NCBI GenBank assembly: GCA_018660305.1
Contig: JABJKO010000308.1
Coordinates: forward strand, 1-9,998
Direction: 5' to 3'
Origin: Rhodospirillaceae bacterium
GTDB taxonomy: Bacteria; Pseudomonadota; Alphaproteobacteria; MPNO01; UBA2964
DNA length: 9,998 nucleotides
Below are positions 1-6,047 of the stretch, piece after piece (the first letter of the stretch is position 1; each line of letters starts with the position of its first letter). Below the pieces are notes generated by a model. The model was not told where the DNA came from. It worked only from the letters and a program-made list of their open reading frames with translations, and made no database searches. Position numbers and translations under genes: made by a program.

Positions 1-318
1 CGCATGGAGCTGATGGCCGCGATCATGGCGCTGGAATCGTTAAAACGGTCGGTGAGCGCGCGGCTGCACACCGACAGCACCTATGTCAAAGACGGCATTA
101 CCAAATGGATCGTGAACTGGAAGAAAAAGGGCTGGAAAACCGCCAACCGCAAACCGGTCAAGAATGTGGATCTTTGGCAGCGGCTGGACGAGGCCGTGGC
201 CACCCATGACGTGGAGTGGCACTGGGTCAAGGGCCATGCCGGTCACCCGGAGAACGAGCGCGCCGACGAGCTGGCGCGGCGCGGCATCTCCGATATGTTG
301 AACGGCATAGAACCGTGA
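1..318 (+). CDS. rnhA: Ribonuclease HI, C-terminal part (5' end outside window)
   Basis: RNase HI cuts the RNA strand of RNA-DNA hybrids in the cytoplasm (R-loops, Okazaki primers). The window opens inside the gene. The first residues, [12 protein letters not shown], contain the second catalytic acid (Glu48 in E. coli numbering). The third, Asp70, is in TDSTYV. The basic protrusion ([12 protein letters not shown], then [13 protein letters not shown]) follows. The stretch [17 protein letters not shown] carries the catalytic His124 and Asp134 equivalents. The 105 residues present compare with about 155 for E. coli RNase HI, so roughly 45 N-terminal residues, including Asp10, lie upstream. The basic protrusion is the feature of the bacterial RNase HI type that binds hybrids. 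The stop codon overlaps the GTG start of the next gene (GTGA), so the two are probably co-transcribed and translationally coupled. Identity is very secure. Confidence 0.97.
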   Translation, partial: RMELMAAIMALESLKRSVSARLHTDSTYVKDGITKWIVNWKKKGWKTANRKPVKNVDLWQRLDEAVATHDVEWHWVKGHAGHPENERADELARRGISDMLNGIEP

Positions 319-800
319 CCGACGGCCCGGATGATATTGAGGGCGTCGATGCGCCGGAGGTACTCACCTTTCCGCCGGTGATATTCGCCATCTTCTTCGT
401 GATCGGCTATGTCACCGATCTTGCCTTTCCCGTGGAGCTGGGTTTCGCGGATATCCGTATCGCCGGCGGTTCCCTCCTCATTGCAGCCAGTATCGCGCTG
501 GTCGCCTGGGCGGTTTCCCGCTTCATCCGGGCCAACACACATGTGGATGTGCGCAAGCCGGCAACGACCATCGTTACCGACGGTCCCTACCGCCTGTCTC
601 GCAATCCCATGTATGTGGCCGCCAGCCTGCTCTATGGCGGCATCACCATCATCCTCGCCATGCCGTGGACATTGGTGCTGCTGATCCCCTGCCTGATCAC
701 TCTCTATCACGGCGTGATCGCGCGCGAAGAAACCTATCTGGAAAGCAAATTTGGCGAGTCCTACCGGGACTATAAAAGCCGCGTCCGCCGCTGGATTTAG
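315..800 (+). CDS. Membrane methyltransferase, isoprenylcysteine carboxyl methyltransferase/PEMT-like
   Basis: This is a small 161-residue integral membrane protein. I chose the GTG at 315 because it overlaps the rnhA stop; the frame stays open upstream, but only inside rnhA. Hydrophobic segments lie at about residues 18-36, 51-69 and 104-132. The family signature is clear: [12 protein letters not shown] (89-100) followed near the end by [24 protein letters not shown] (137-160). This matches the SAM-binding C-terminal region of ICMT, phospholipid methyltransferase and NnrU-like proteins. The family transfers a methyl group from SAM to a lipid or prenylated substrate in the membrane. Bacteria lack prenyl-Cys proteins, so the real substrate is unknown. 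It overlaps rnhA by 4 bp. The last 13 bases, including the stop, are repeated directly downstream. Family call is firm, substrate is not. Confidence 0.85.
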   Translation: MTDGPDDIEGVDAPEVLTFPPVIFAIFFVIGYVTDLAFPVELGFADIRIAGGSLLIAASIALVAWAVSRFIRANTHVDVRKPATTIVTDGPYRLSRNPMYVAASLLYGGITIILAMPWTLVLLIPCLITLYHGVIAREETYLESKFGESYRDYKSRVRRWI

Positions 801-813
801 CCGCTGGATTTAA
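788..813 (+). repeat. 13-bp tandem duplication across the methyltransferase stop codon
   Basis: CCGCTGGATTTAG (788-800) is followed at once by CCGCTGGATTTAA (801-813), 12 of 13 identical. The first copy encodes the last residues and TAG stop of the methyltransferase. The second supplies an unused TAA in the same register only if the repeat is aligned. It looks like a replication-slippage duplication with no evident function. Confidence 0.7.
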
Positions 814-819
814 GGGGCG

Positions 820-851
820 AATAAAGCAGAATCAGCCCATTGCGCTTTATT
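820..851. terminator. Weak bidirectional stem-loop between convergent genes
   Basis: AATAAAGC (820-827) pairs with GCTTTATT (844-851), an 8-bp A/T-rich stem with a 16-nt loop, in the 74-bp gap where the membrane methyltransferase (+) and the BCCT transporter (-) converge. On either strand the distal arm ends in a U-rich run. The low G+C content of the stem makes it a weak intrinsic terminator, so this is a tentative call based on position and symmetry. Confidence 0.4.
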
Positions 852-874
852 GCCAAAAACTCCTGGTCCTTGAA

Positions 875-2461
875 TTATTGCTCTGCGGCACGCGCCTTGG
901 GACCCTGGACGAAACGCCATTCGTGCGACAAGCCCATATAGACACCGACGCACATAACCAGCAGGACCAGCGTAAAGGGCAGCCCGACGGTTATGGCCGC
1001 GGCCTGAAGCGCACCGAGCGCATCGCCGCCACCGCCGAACAGCAGCGCACCCGCGATCACCCCTTCCATGGTGGCCCAGAAGATTCGTTGCGGCACCGGC
1101 GCATCGAGCATGCCACCCGAGGTGATGCTGTCGACCACCAGCGATCCGGAATCCGACGAGGTAATGAAGAACACCAGTACCAGTACGATGGCAATGAACG
1201 AGGAAATTTTCGTCATGGGCAGGTTCTGCAGCATCTGGAACATGGCGAGCGATACGTCACTGATGCCCTTGGCCAGCGCCCCGATCTCATTCTGCGCCTG
1301 CTCCAGAGCCGAACCGCCGAAGCTCGCCATCCAGATTAGCGTTACCAGGGTCGGGACCAGAAGCACGGCGATGAGGAATTCCCGGACAGTGCGGCCTTTG
1401 GAAATGCGCGCGATAAACATGCCCACAAAGGGTGACCAGGAAATCCACCAGGCCCAGTAAAACACCGTCCAGCCATGGAAGAATTTTTCGTCTTCCCGGC
1501 CTATCCAGTTGCTCAGCGGGATGATGGATTCGGCATAGGCCACGGCCGTGGTGCCTATGGTCGTAAAGATGGCGATGGTGGGCCCGGCCAGGATGACAAA
1601 CAATAGCAGCAGCGCGGCGAGCCCCATATTGATGTTGCTCAGAATCTTTACCCCCCCGTCGAGGCCGCGCACCACGGAAATAATCGCGACGAAGGTAACG
1701 CCGATGATGATGGCGACCTGTGTGGCGATTCCGCTATCGATGCCAAATAGGAATTTGAGGCCGCTGGCCGCTTGCTGCGCGCCAAATCCCAGCGAGGTCG
1801 CCAGCCCAAAGATGGTGGCTAGCACGGCGACGATATCGACCATATGGCCGAACCAGCCCCATGACCGGTCCTTCATCAGCGGAAAGAAGCCCGACCGGAT
1901 GGTGAGCGGCAACCCCTTGTTGTAGGTGAAGAAGGCCAGCGACAGCCCGACCACCGCATAGATGGCCCAGGGATGCAGCCCCCAATGGAACATGGTCGCA
2001 CCCATGGCCGCATCGGCGCCCTGAGGTGTCCTGGCTGCCGCGTTGAGGGGTGTGCCGTACCAGTTGGTATAGTAGGCGGTGGGTTCCGCGACGCTCCAGA
2101 ACATCAATCCGATCCCCATCCCGGCGGCGAACAGCATGGAAAACCAGGACAGGGTCGAAAATTCTGGCCTGGCGTCGATGCCGCCGAGACGGATTCGCCC
2201 GAGCGGCAGGAATATCAGCACCAGACAGAAGATCACAAAAATATTGCCGCCGACCATGAACAGCCAGTCGAAATTGCCGATAGACCAACCCTTGGCGCCA
2301 GCGAAAACCGCTTTTGCCGATTCCGGCGTCATCAGGGTGCCCATCACGAAAATCAGGATCAGGAAGGCCGTGACCCAAAACACCGGATGGTGCAAATCCA
2401 TCCCCCAGCGCCGCAGATTGTCCTGGCCGATCTGATAGTCCGTTTGATAACGATCCGGCAT
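875..2461 (-). CDS. BCCT-family transporter (glycine betaine/choline type)
   Basis: This is a secondary transporter of 528 residues with the 12-helix BCCT fold, expected to import betaine, choline or related trimethylammonium compounds with Na+ or H+. The signature GMGIGLMFWSVAEP is at 114-127; its all-glycine GMGIG form is that of the Na+-coupled betaine carriers. The tryptophan cluster of helix 8, FYWAWWISWSPFVGMFIARISKGRT (334-358), places Trp336, 338, 339 and 342 at the spacing of BetP Trp371, 373, 374 and 377, the aromatic box that holds the quaternary ammonium. FFITSSDSGSLVVD (431-444) is the conserved helix-10 segment. Both tails are short (about 25 residues at the N-terminus and under 25 after the last helix), so no BetP-like long osmosensing C-terminal tail is visible. 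The start has a strong Shine-Dalgarno (AAGGGGAGG at 2467-2475, 5 nt away). It is third in line behind gsmt and sdmt, which fits glycine betaine as substrate; choline or another betaine remains possible. Confidence 0.93.
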   Translation of the reverse strand: MPDRYQTDYQIGQDNLRRWGMDLHHPVFWVTAFLILIFVMGTLMTPESAKAVFAGAKGWSIGNFDWLFMVGGNIFVIFCLVLIFLPLGRIRLGGIDARPEFSTLSWFSMLFAAGMGIGLMFWSVAEPTAYYTNWYGTPLNAAARTPQGADAAMGATMFHWGLHPWAIYAVVGLSLAFFTYNKGLPLTIRSGFFPLMKDRSWGWFGHMVDIVAVLATIFGLATSLGFGAQQAASGLKFLFGIDSGIATQVAIIIGVTFVAIISVVRGLDGGVKILSNINMGLAALLLLFVILAGPTIAIFTTIGTTAVAYAESIIPLSNWIGREDEKFFHGWTVFYWAWWISWSPFVGMFIARISKGRTVREFLIAVLLVPTLVTLIWMASFGGSALEQAQNEIGALAKGISDVSLAMFQMLQNLPMTKISSFIAIVLVLVFFITSSDSGSLVVDSITSGGMLDAPVPQRIFWATMEGVIAGALLFGGGGDALGALQAAAITVGLPFTLVLLVMCVGVYMGLSHEWRFVQGPKARAAEQ

Positions 2462-2466
2462 GGTTG

Positions 2467-2475
2467 CCTCCCCTT
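2467..2475 (-). promoter_or_regulatory. Strong Shine-Dalgarno of the BCCT transporter gene
   Basis: On the - strand AAGGGGAGG sits 5 nt before the ATG at 2461. It lies just outside the palindromic element, so the ribosome site stays single-stranded even if the upstream hairpin folds. This allows the transporter to be translated independently of sdmt. Confidence 0.75.
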
Positions 2476-2482
2476 AATCCCG

Positions 2483-2614
2483 ATGCTCTAGAGCATGATC
2501 CACTTGCGTGGGATCGCCCCAGCCCACTCCCCCACCCGGCCACCCACAGGATACTCGCGATGGGTGGCCGGGTGGGGGAGCGGGCTGGGGCAGCTTAAAT
2601 TTATCACGCTCTAG
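2483..2614. repeat. Composite palindromic intergenic element with a 31-bp stem
   Basis: This element almost fills the 149-bp gap between sdmt and the transporter. Its core is an inverted repeat of 31 bp, left arm 2516-2546 and right arm 2561-2591, 30 of 31 matching, with a 14-nt loop. The one mismatch becomes a G-U pair in the transcript of the operon strand. An outer inverted pair, CTAGAGCATGAT (2488-2499) and ATCACGCTCTAG (2603-2614), also differs only by a position that is G-U in that RNA. The left outer arm lies in a perfect 14-bp palindrome (2483-2496). A small hairpin at 2497-2515 closes on a GCAA tetraloop on the - strand. The outer right arm supplies the sdmt TAG stop (2611-2613). No U-tract follows, so it is not a standard terminator. 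The layout suggests a small mobile palindrome or a processing/stability element; its identity is unknown. Confidence 0.85.
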
Positions 2615-3450
2615 GCGGTCAGCCGATAATCCATAATGCCCCAAGCAAGAAAGCCGCGGTCGGCGCCATCGACCCAGTGCTGCAGCCCCTTGATCATGTT
2701 GTCCACATAGGTCTGTCCCGACAGCTTTACCGCCTCGTCATAACGGTCCTGCAGCGCCTGTCCCACGCGCCAGTAATGGGTGCGAAGCTGATTGGTCAGA
2801 TCCTCGCTATCGGCTTCTTCGAAGCCACGGGCGCCAAGCTCGGCGCGGTAAAAACCGAACGAGGCCAGCGTCGATAGCTGGATGCGGTCGAGGATGGGTT
2901 GCAGCACGCCGTCGGGACAGGTGTCCGACTGCATGGGATCGGTAAAGATGAATTGCCCGCCACTGACCAGAACCCGGCGAACTTCATCGAGCACGCGAGT
3001 CCGGTTGCCGCTGTGCAGGATAGCATCCTGCGACCAAACGATATCAAAGCTGCCGTCCGGCTCTGGAATATTTTCGAAATCGCCGTAAACCACACTGACC
3101 CGGTCGGTCAGCCCGGCCTCTACTGTCAGTTCCCGGTTGAACGCGTTCTGCGTTTCGCTGAGATTGAGACAGGTCACCCGGCAGCCAAACCGGTCGGCGA
3201 GATAGCGGGCCGAGCCGCCATAGCCCGCGCCAAGATCGAGAACGCGGGTTGTCCCATCCGCTTTGACGAGGCGGTTTGCCATGGTCTCAACAGTACGCCG
3301 GCTGGCATCGGCGATGGGTTCGCCGTCGCCTTTGTACAAACCAATATGGATGTCCTGGCCGCCCCAGATAGTCTGGTAGAAGGCATCCGCCTCGGTGCTG
3401 TCGTAATAGGCCTCGGCCCGTTCGACTGCCTCGCTTTTATTCATCGCCAT
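2611..3450 (-). CDS. sdmt: Sarcosine/dimethylglycine N-methyltransferase
   Basis: A cytoplasmic class I SAM-dependent methyltransferase of 279 residues. It catalyses the second and third methylations of betaine synthesis: sarcosine to dimethylglycine to glycine betaine. The sequence follows remembered cyanobacterial and halophile SDMTs closely: AYYDSTEADAFYQTIWGGQDIHIGLY (14-39), SAM motif I VLDLGAGYGGSARYL (70-84), CLNLSETQN (94-102), WSQDAILHSGNR (139-150), FTDPMQSDTCPDGVLQPIL (169-187) and a closing HWVDGADRGFLAWGI. I took ATG 3450, which overlaps the gsmt end by 14 bp; ATG 3444 (8-bp overlap, two residues shorter) is equally possible. The open frame runs on to 3522, but that extension lies in gsmt and does not resemble the family. 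The Shine-Dalgarno is weak (GAGAAAAG), so translation probably couples to gsmt. The TAG stop is shared with the outer arm of the palindromic element. Confidence 0.94.
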   Translation of the reverse strand: MAMNKSEAVERAEAYYDSTEADAFYQTIWGGQDIHIGLYKGDGEPIADASRRTVETMANRLVKADGTTRVLDLGAGYGGSARYLADRFGCRVTCLNLSETQNAFNRELTVEAGLTDRVSVVYGDFENIPEPDGSFDIVWSQDAILHSGNRTRVLDEVRRVLVSGGQFIFTDPMQSDTCPDGVLQPILDRIQLSTLASFGFYRAELGARGFEEADSEDLTNQLRTHYWRVGQALQDRYDEAVKLSGQTYVDNMIKGLQHWVDGADRGFLAWGIMDYRLTA

Positions 3451-4243
3451 GGTAGCTTTTCTCGGCGACATGGACGAAGAAATCGGGGTCACTCTCCTGA
3501 TAGGTTTCCTGAAAGTCGCCATAGGTCTTTACCTGCTGGAAGCCGCTCTCTCTCAGAAGCCCCCGCATATACGACTTGCGCAACGGAAACATGTTGAGGT
3601 GGAACTTGGAGCCGTCCGGGAAGGAATAACGGAACCGGGCCAGCGACTCGTCCATATGTTCCGGCTCGGCGGTAACCTGATCGCCACAGTAATAATAAGT
3701 GTGTTTTGAGCTAAAGCCTTCGTCGAGGATGGAATCGTAGTTCCGCTGATCCATGATCAGGATCCCATCATATTTGAGCGCAGCGTAAAACTCTGCGAGC
3801 GCCCGGCGCCTGTCGCCCTCATCGAACAGATGGGTAAAGGAATTGCCGAGGCAGACGATGGCGTCGTACTTGCCATGCACGTCCTTGTTCAGCCATCGCC
3901 AGTCGGCGTGAATGGTATGGAGCATCAGGTCTTTGTCGCGGGCGTTTTCAAATGCCTTGGTCAGCATCTCCGCGTTGCCGTCGGCGCTGGTGACTTCAAA
4001 ACCGGCCTTGAGAAGCTGAACCGAATGAAACCCGGTACCGGTTGCGACATCGAGAATTTTGACTTTCTCGCGCCCTTTCAGAATGTCGACGAAGAACTGG
4101 CCTTCGCTCTTGGCCCGAGCGTCCCAATCGATCAGTTCATCCCATTTCTCGACGAAGCGCTGAACGTATTCTTTCTGATAGTGCTCCGTATCTCGAATTT
4201 CGAGCGGTTTTTGGCCGAAATCCTGATCCAACATGGTCGACAC
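3437..4243 (-). CDS. gsmt: Glycine/sarcosine N-methyltransferase
   Basis: A cytoplasmic SAM-dependent methyltransferase of 268 residues. It performs the first steps of de novo glycine betaine synthesis, glycine to sarcosine and sarcosine to dimethylglycine. Clear GSMT landmarks are DFGQKPLEIRDTEHYQKEYV near the N-terminus, KWDELIDWDARAKSEG (33-48), SAM motif I ILDVATGTGFHS (63-74), SADGNAEMLTKAFEN (86-100), ADWRWLNKDVHGKYDAIVCLGNSFTHLF (113-140), MDQRNYDSILD (164-174) and TYGDFQETYQESDPDFFVHVAEK (240-262). These match halophile GSMTs of the Ectothiorhodospira/Halorhodospira type. I chose GTG 4243 because GGGAGAG lies 6 nt upstream; ATG 4234, three codons in, is the alternative. The longer frame to 4435 has no family resemblance before this point. 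It is the first gene of the gsmt-sdmt-transporter series. No riboswitch of a known class was recognised in its leader. Confidence 0.95.
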   Translation of the reverse strand: MSTMLDQDFGQKPLEIRDTEHYQKEYVQRFVEKWDELIDWDARAKSEGQFFVDILKGREKVKILDVATGTGFHSVQLLKAGFEVTSADGNAEMLTKAFENARDKDLMLHTIHADWRWLNKDVHGKYDAIVCLGNSFTHLFDEGDRRRALAEFYAALKYDGILIMDQRNYDSILDEGFSSKHTYYYCGDQVTAEPEHMDESLARFRYSFPDGSKFHLNMFPLRKSYMRGLLRESGFQQVKTYGDFQETYQESDPDFFVHVAEKSYHGDE

Positions 4244-4249
4244 GTCATA

Positions 4250-4256
4250 CTCTCCC
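4250..4256 (-). promoter_or_regulatory. Shine-Dalgarno that decides the gsmt start
   Basis: On the - strand GGGAGAG lies 6 nt before GTG 4243, and 15 nt before ATG 4234. An out-of-frame ATG at 4248 lies only 1 nt after it. The spacing favours the GTG. Confidence 0.65.
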
Positions 4257-4494
4257 GTCCTTATAAACAGGCATCGCTGTATACGCGATTTTCCCATCAC
4301 CGGCACAAAGCCCGATCTGGCCTGCGTTTTCGAATAAATTTGACGGTTCCCCGTCCGACTGTTGCCGGAGGTCAAACGACGCGTTTTGCTTATTCTTATT
4401 GTCCGCAGTGCAGCGAGGACTTCCGCCCCCGACACGTCGCACGCCAGGATGAAACACTCGCTTTCACGACAAGATCACCCTTGGTGTCGCGATG

Positions 4495-4526
4495 AGACTA
4501 GCAAACCTGACACAATTGTTCAATTG
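4495..4526 (-). promoter_or_regulatory. Candidate gsmt promoter with CAATTG inverted pair
   Basis: On the - strand TTGAAC (4523-4518) and TAGTCT (4500-4495) are separated by 17 nt, a sigma-70-like arrangement with a poor -10. The -35 lies within two CAATTG sites spaced by 2 nt (4513-4526), a symmetric sequence that could hold a dimeric repressor such as a MarR or TetR type. A start here would leave a leader of about 245 nt. This is only a motif match and is tentative. Confidence 0.25.
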
Positions 4527-4599
4527 CGCTCCGGGCCCTTTCGGAATTTAAGATGCTAAACCGTTATTCGGCAACCGGCCTCGATGGTGCAACTTTAAA

Positions 4600-4653
4600 T
4601 GGCGTGGATAGTGGGATTCAAACCCGCACGCCCATATAGGCAACAGATTTCAG
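4600..4653 (-). pseudogene. Degenerate 3' fragment of a serine-type tRNA
   Basis: Read on the - strand, the parts of a class II tRNA 3' half appear in order. There is an anticodon-loop-like CTGAAATCTG (4653-4644), a variable-arm hairpin GCCTATATGGGC (4641-4630), a T arm GCGGG-TTTGAAT-CCCAC (4627-4611), then exactly seven acceptor bases TATCCAC, discriminator G and CCA (4602-4600). The long variable arm plus discriminator G favour tRNA-Ser. The T stem has a C-A mismatch, loop position 56 is T instead of C, and no matching 5' half (D arm, GTGGATA acceptor strand) exists upstream. It is therefore a remnant, not a working gene. Fragments from the anticodon loop to CCA are what remains at the far end of elements integrated into tRNA genes; that origin is inferred. 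Confidence 0.5.
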
Positions 4654-4667
4654 GTAAAGTCAGAAAA

Positions 4668-4700
4668 TGAAAACGGCGGCCCTCGGGACCGCCGTTTTCA
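4668..4700 (-). terminator. Intrinsic terminator of the amidohydrolase gene
   Basis: TGAAAACGGCGG (4668-4679) pairs perfectly with CCGCCGTTTTCA (4689-4700), a 12-bp stem with a 9-nt loop, 19 nt past the stop of the - strand amidohydrolase. On that strand the stem ends in GTTTTCATTTT. It separates the catabolic block from the tRNA remnant and the betaine operon. Confidence 0.85.
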
Positions 4701-4719
4701 GTAGCGAGATTTTACCGGG

Positions 4720-5901
4720 TCAGCCGACCGGCACGCTGGCGGGCAGATCGAGACCGTAGAGCTTCGCGGTGCCGTGCCACAGGATTTTTTCCTTGGCGGT
4801 TTCCGGCACATCAGACCTGTTCAGGACATGTTTTGGCGAATCCACCAGGCGATGGGCATGGGGGATATCGCTGGCATAGACCCAGCAATCCGTCCCGTAC
4901 TTATTGATCATATAGGGCAGTAAATCGTCATCCACCTCGAAGCCGATGAAGATACGGCCCGCCTTGATGTATTCCATGGGCGTCATCTTGGGCAGGCCGC
5001 GCTCAATAATGGGCATGTGTTCGGCGCGCAGAGCATCATGTTCGATGCGTTCCCGGATGCTGTCGAGTTTGAAATCCATCACCTCGATGGCGAAATCCAC
5101 CCAGGTGCAGCCGGTCTCGAGGAACGAGACTTTGACGTCCGGGTAACGGTCCAGAATACCCGAGCTGCAGATGGTCTTGAATCCGCGCACCACCGACATG
5201 AGGAACTGATCTTCCGCAACGCTGGGATAGTCCTCCCAGGCCTGCAGGGCGCCGGTGCCGGGATGAACGTTGACCGGCATACCGATGTCGTTGGCGGTCT
5301 GCCAGATGATCTCGAAATCCGGATGATCGAGGCCTTTTTCGTTGTACTCGCCCAGCACCATGAGACCCACCGAGCCCATCTTCTGCGTGCGGATCATCTC
5401 GCGGGCGGCTTCTTCCGGATCACTGGGGCAGATCACCGTGACCCATTTCAGACGGTCGGGCGCCTGGCTGGAGATATCGGCGACCCAGTTATTGTAAGCC
5501 CGGGTCAGCGCCTGGTTGAGCTTGGGATCCTTGGCGATGGGCCATTGCAGAAGAAGCGTCGGGTAATTGATCGAGATCAGCGTGTCTTCGGCATCCATGA
5601 CCTCAAGACGGTCCTTGGCGGTGTGAAACTCACCGCTCTCGTGCGATCCCCGCCATTTGGACATTTTTTCGTATTCGAGAGACACCACGCCGTTCTTACT
5701 GGAAGGAGAGCCACCGATACGGAACAATTCGCCTTCGATGTCCCATTTGTAATCCCGTTCGTTTTCACCGGTATCGACGACCACCGGCCGACGGTCGCGA
5801 AATTCGGGATCGAGATACTTGTCGGACCAGGTTTCTTCCCATTCCTCCACGTGCCCGTCGCCGTCAAACGCATTGATGTTTCTTAAATCGATGGAATCCA
5901 T
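4720..5901 (-). CDS. Amidohydrolase-2 family protein (ACMSD/resorcylate decarboxylase-like)
   Basis: A 393-residue TIM-barrel protein of the amidohydrolase-2 (COG2159) group, which contains metal-dependent hydrolases and non-oxidative decarboxylases. DGDGHVEE (13-20) sits where the family has its first-strand D-x-H-x-H/E metal motif. VNVHPGTG (210-217) gives the barrel histidine His213, FLETGCTW (260-267) is the usual FLExGxxW segment, and YASDIPH (342-348) carries the catalytic-type Asp345. An insert of about 80 residues (30-110), rich in charged and aromatic residues, follows the first strand, as in larger members. There is no signal peptide, so it is cytoplasmic. The Shine-Dalgarno (AGAGGTGAGG) is a few bases before ATG 5901. 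It diverges from the Bug-type binding protein across 146 bp and ends at a strong terminator, so it is probably a single-gene unit. The substrate is unknown. Confidence 0.85.
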   Translation of the reverse strand: MDSIDLRNINAFDGDGHVEEWEETWSDKYLDPEFRDRRPVVVDTGENERDYKWDIEGELFRIGGSPSSKNGVVSLEYEKMSKWRGSHESGEFHTAKDRLEVMDAEDTLISINYPTLLLQWPIAKDPKLNQALTRAYNNWVADISSQAPDRLKWVTVICPSDPEEAAREMIRTQKMGSVGLMVLGEYNEKGLDHPDFEIIWQTANDIGMPVNVHPGTGALQAWEDYPSVAEDQFLMSVVRGFKTICSSGILDRYPDVKVSFLETGCTWVDFAIEVMDFKLDSIRERIEHDALRAEHMPIIERGLPKMTPMEYIKAGRIFIGFEVDDDLLPYMINKYGTDCWVYASDIPHAHRLVDSPKHVLNRSDVPETAKEKILWHGTAKLYGLDLPASVPVG

Positions 5902-5944
5902 AGCCTCACCTCTGCTTGATATTTATTGCCGCCGATTCTGGGGC

Positions 5945-5984
5945 ATTCGGATCAAATGTCCAGTCCGAATCGCCGGAGGACATT
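5945..5984. promoter_or_regulatory. Two interlocked inverted repeats in a divergent promoter region
   Basis: ATTCGGA (5945-5951) is inverted as TCCGAAT (5964-5970), and AATGTCC (5955-5961) is inverted as GGACATT (5978-5984). Each arm of one lies in the spacer of the other. The centre-to-centre distances of 19 and 23 bp suit dimeric regulators bound on one DNA face. If transcribed, the order would also permit an H-type pseudoknot. The site lies between the amidohydrolase (-) and binding-protein (+) genes, just upstream of the candidate promoter of the latter. The symmetry is seen directly; the role is inferred. Confidence 0.45.
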
Positions 5985-6010
5985 GATCGCGCGCTCAAAA
6001 CTGATAGGAT
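5983..6010 (+). promoter_or_regulatory. Candidate promoter of the binding-protein gene
   Basis: TTGATC (5983-5988) and TAGGAT (6005-6010) are separated by 16 nt, and TG stands one base before the -10, giving an extended -10. A second -10-like TATACT is at 6020-6025 but has no clear -35. Either would give a short leader ending in AGGGAG, 7 nt before the start codon. The call rests only on motifs. Confidence 0.3.
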
Positions 6011-6047
6011 TTTGGCAGTTATACTAAAGATATCAGGGAGAGTACCT

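Larger units (their letters stand above)
4244..4667. other. Non-coding stretch upstream of gsmt
   Basis: No convincing gene is visible here; short open frames have no recognisable protein. Besides the tRNA remnant and promoter candidate listed separately, two small hairpins can be drawn on the - strand ahead of gsmt. GACGG-GGAA-CCGTC (4342-4355) has a GNRA tetraloop and is followed by AAATTTATT. ATCGC/GCGAT (4273-4277 with 4285-4289) encloses GTATAC. They could be leader structures, but each stem is only 5 bp. I looked for glycine and SAM/SAH riboswitch cores, which would suit a glycine methyltransferase, and did not recognise any. Confidence 0.6.

Noticed and set aside
1734..2543. Second - strand frame overlapping the BCCT gene (269 codons)
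   Set aside because: It lies in another frame of the transporter, crosses the palindromic element and has low-complexity composition; the BCCT frame has every expected motif.
2516..2591. Intrinsic terminator between sdmt and the transporter
   Set aside because: The stem is very strong, but neither strand has a U-tract after it, so a standard terminator is not supported; recorded as a palindromic element instead.
3451..3522. N-terminal extension of sdmt to an ATG at 3522
   Set aside because: It would overlap gsmt by 86 bp, and SDMT proteins begin close to the NKSEAVERAEAYYDS segment encoded just after 3450.
4244..4435. N-terminal extension of gsmt to an ATG at 4435
   Set aside because: The extra 64 residues resemble nothing in the GSMT family, whereas a well-spaced Shine-Dalgarno precedes GTG 4243.
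4244..4500. Glycine or SAM/SAH riboswitch in the gsmt leader
   Set aside because: It would suit the enzyme, but I could not find the conserved cores; only isolated 5-bp hairpins are present. An Infernal scan would settle it.
4600..4653. Functional tRNA gene
   Set aside because: The 5' half is missing, the T stem has a mismatch and the conserved C56 is T.
5017..5886. Long open frame on the + strand opposite the 393-residue amidohydrolase (289 codons)
   Set aside because: It is antisense to a clearly recognisable gene, its translation resembles no family I know, and it follows from third-position G/C bias of the real gene.
5916..6047. Upstream in-frame start for the Bug binding protein
   Set aside because: It would bury the signal peptide 44 residues inside the protein; ATG 6048 has a Shine-Dalgarno and yields an N-terminal signal sequence.
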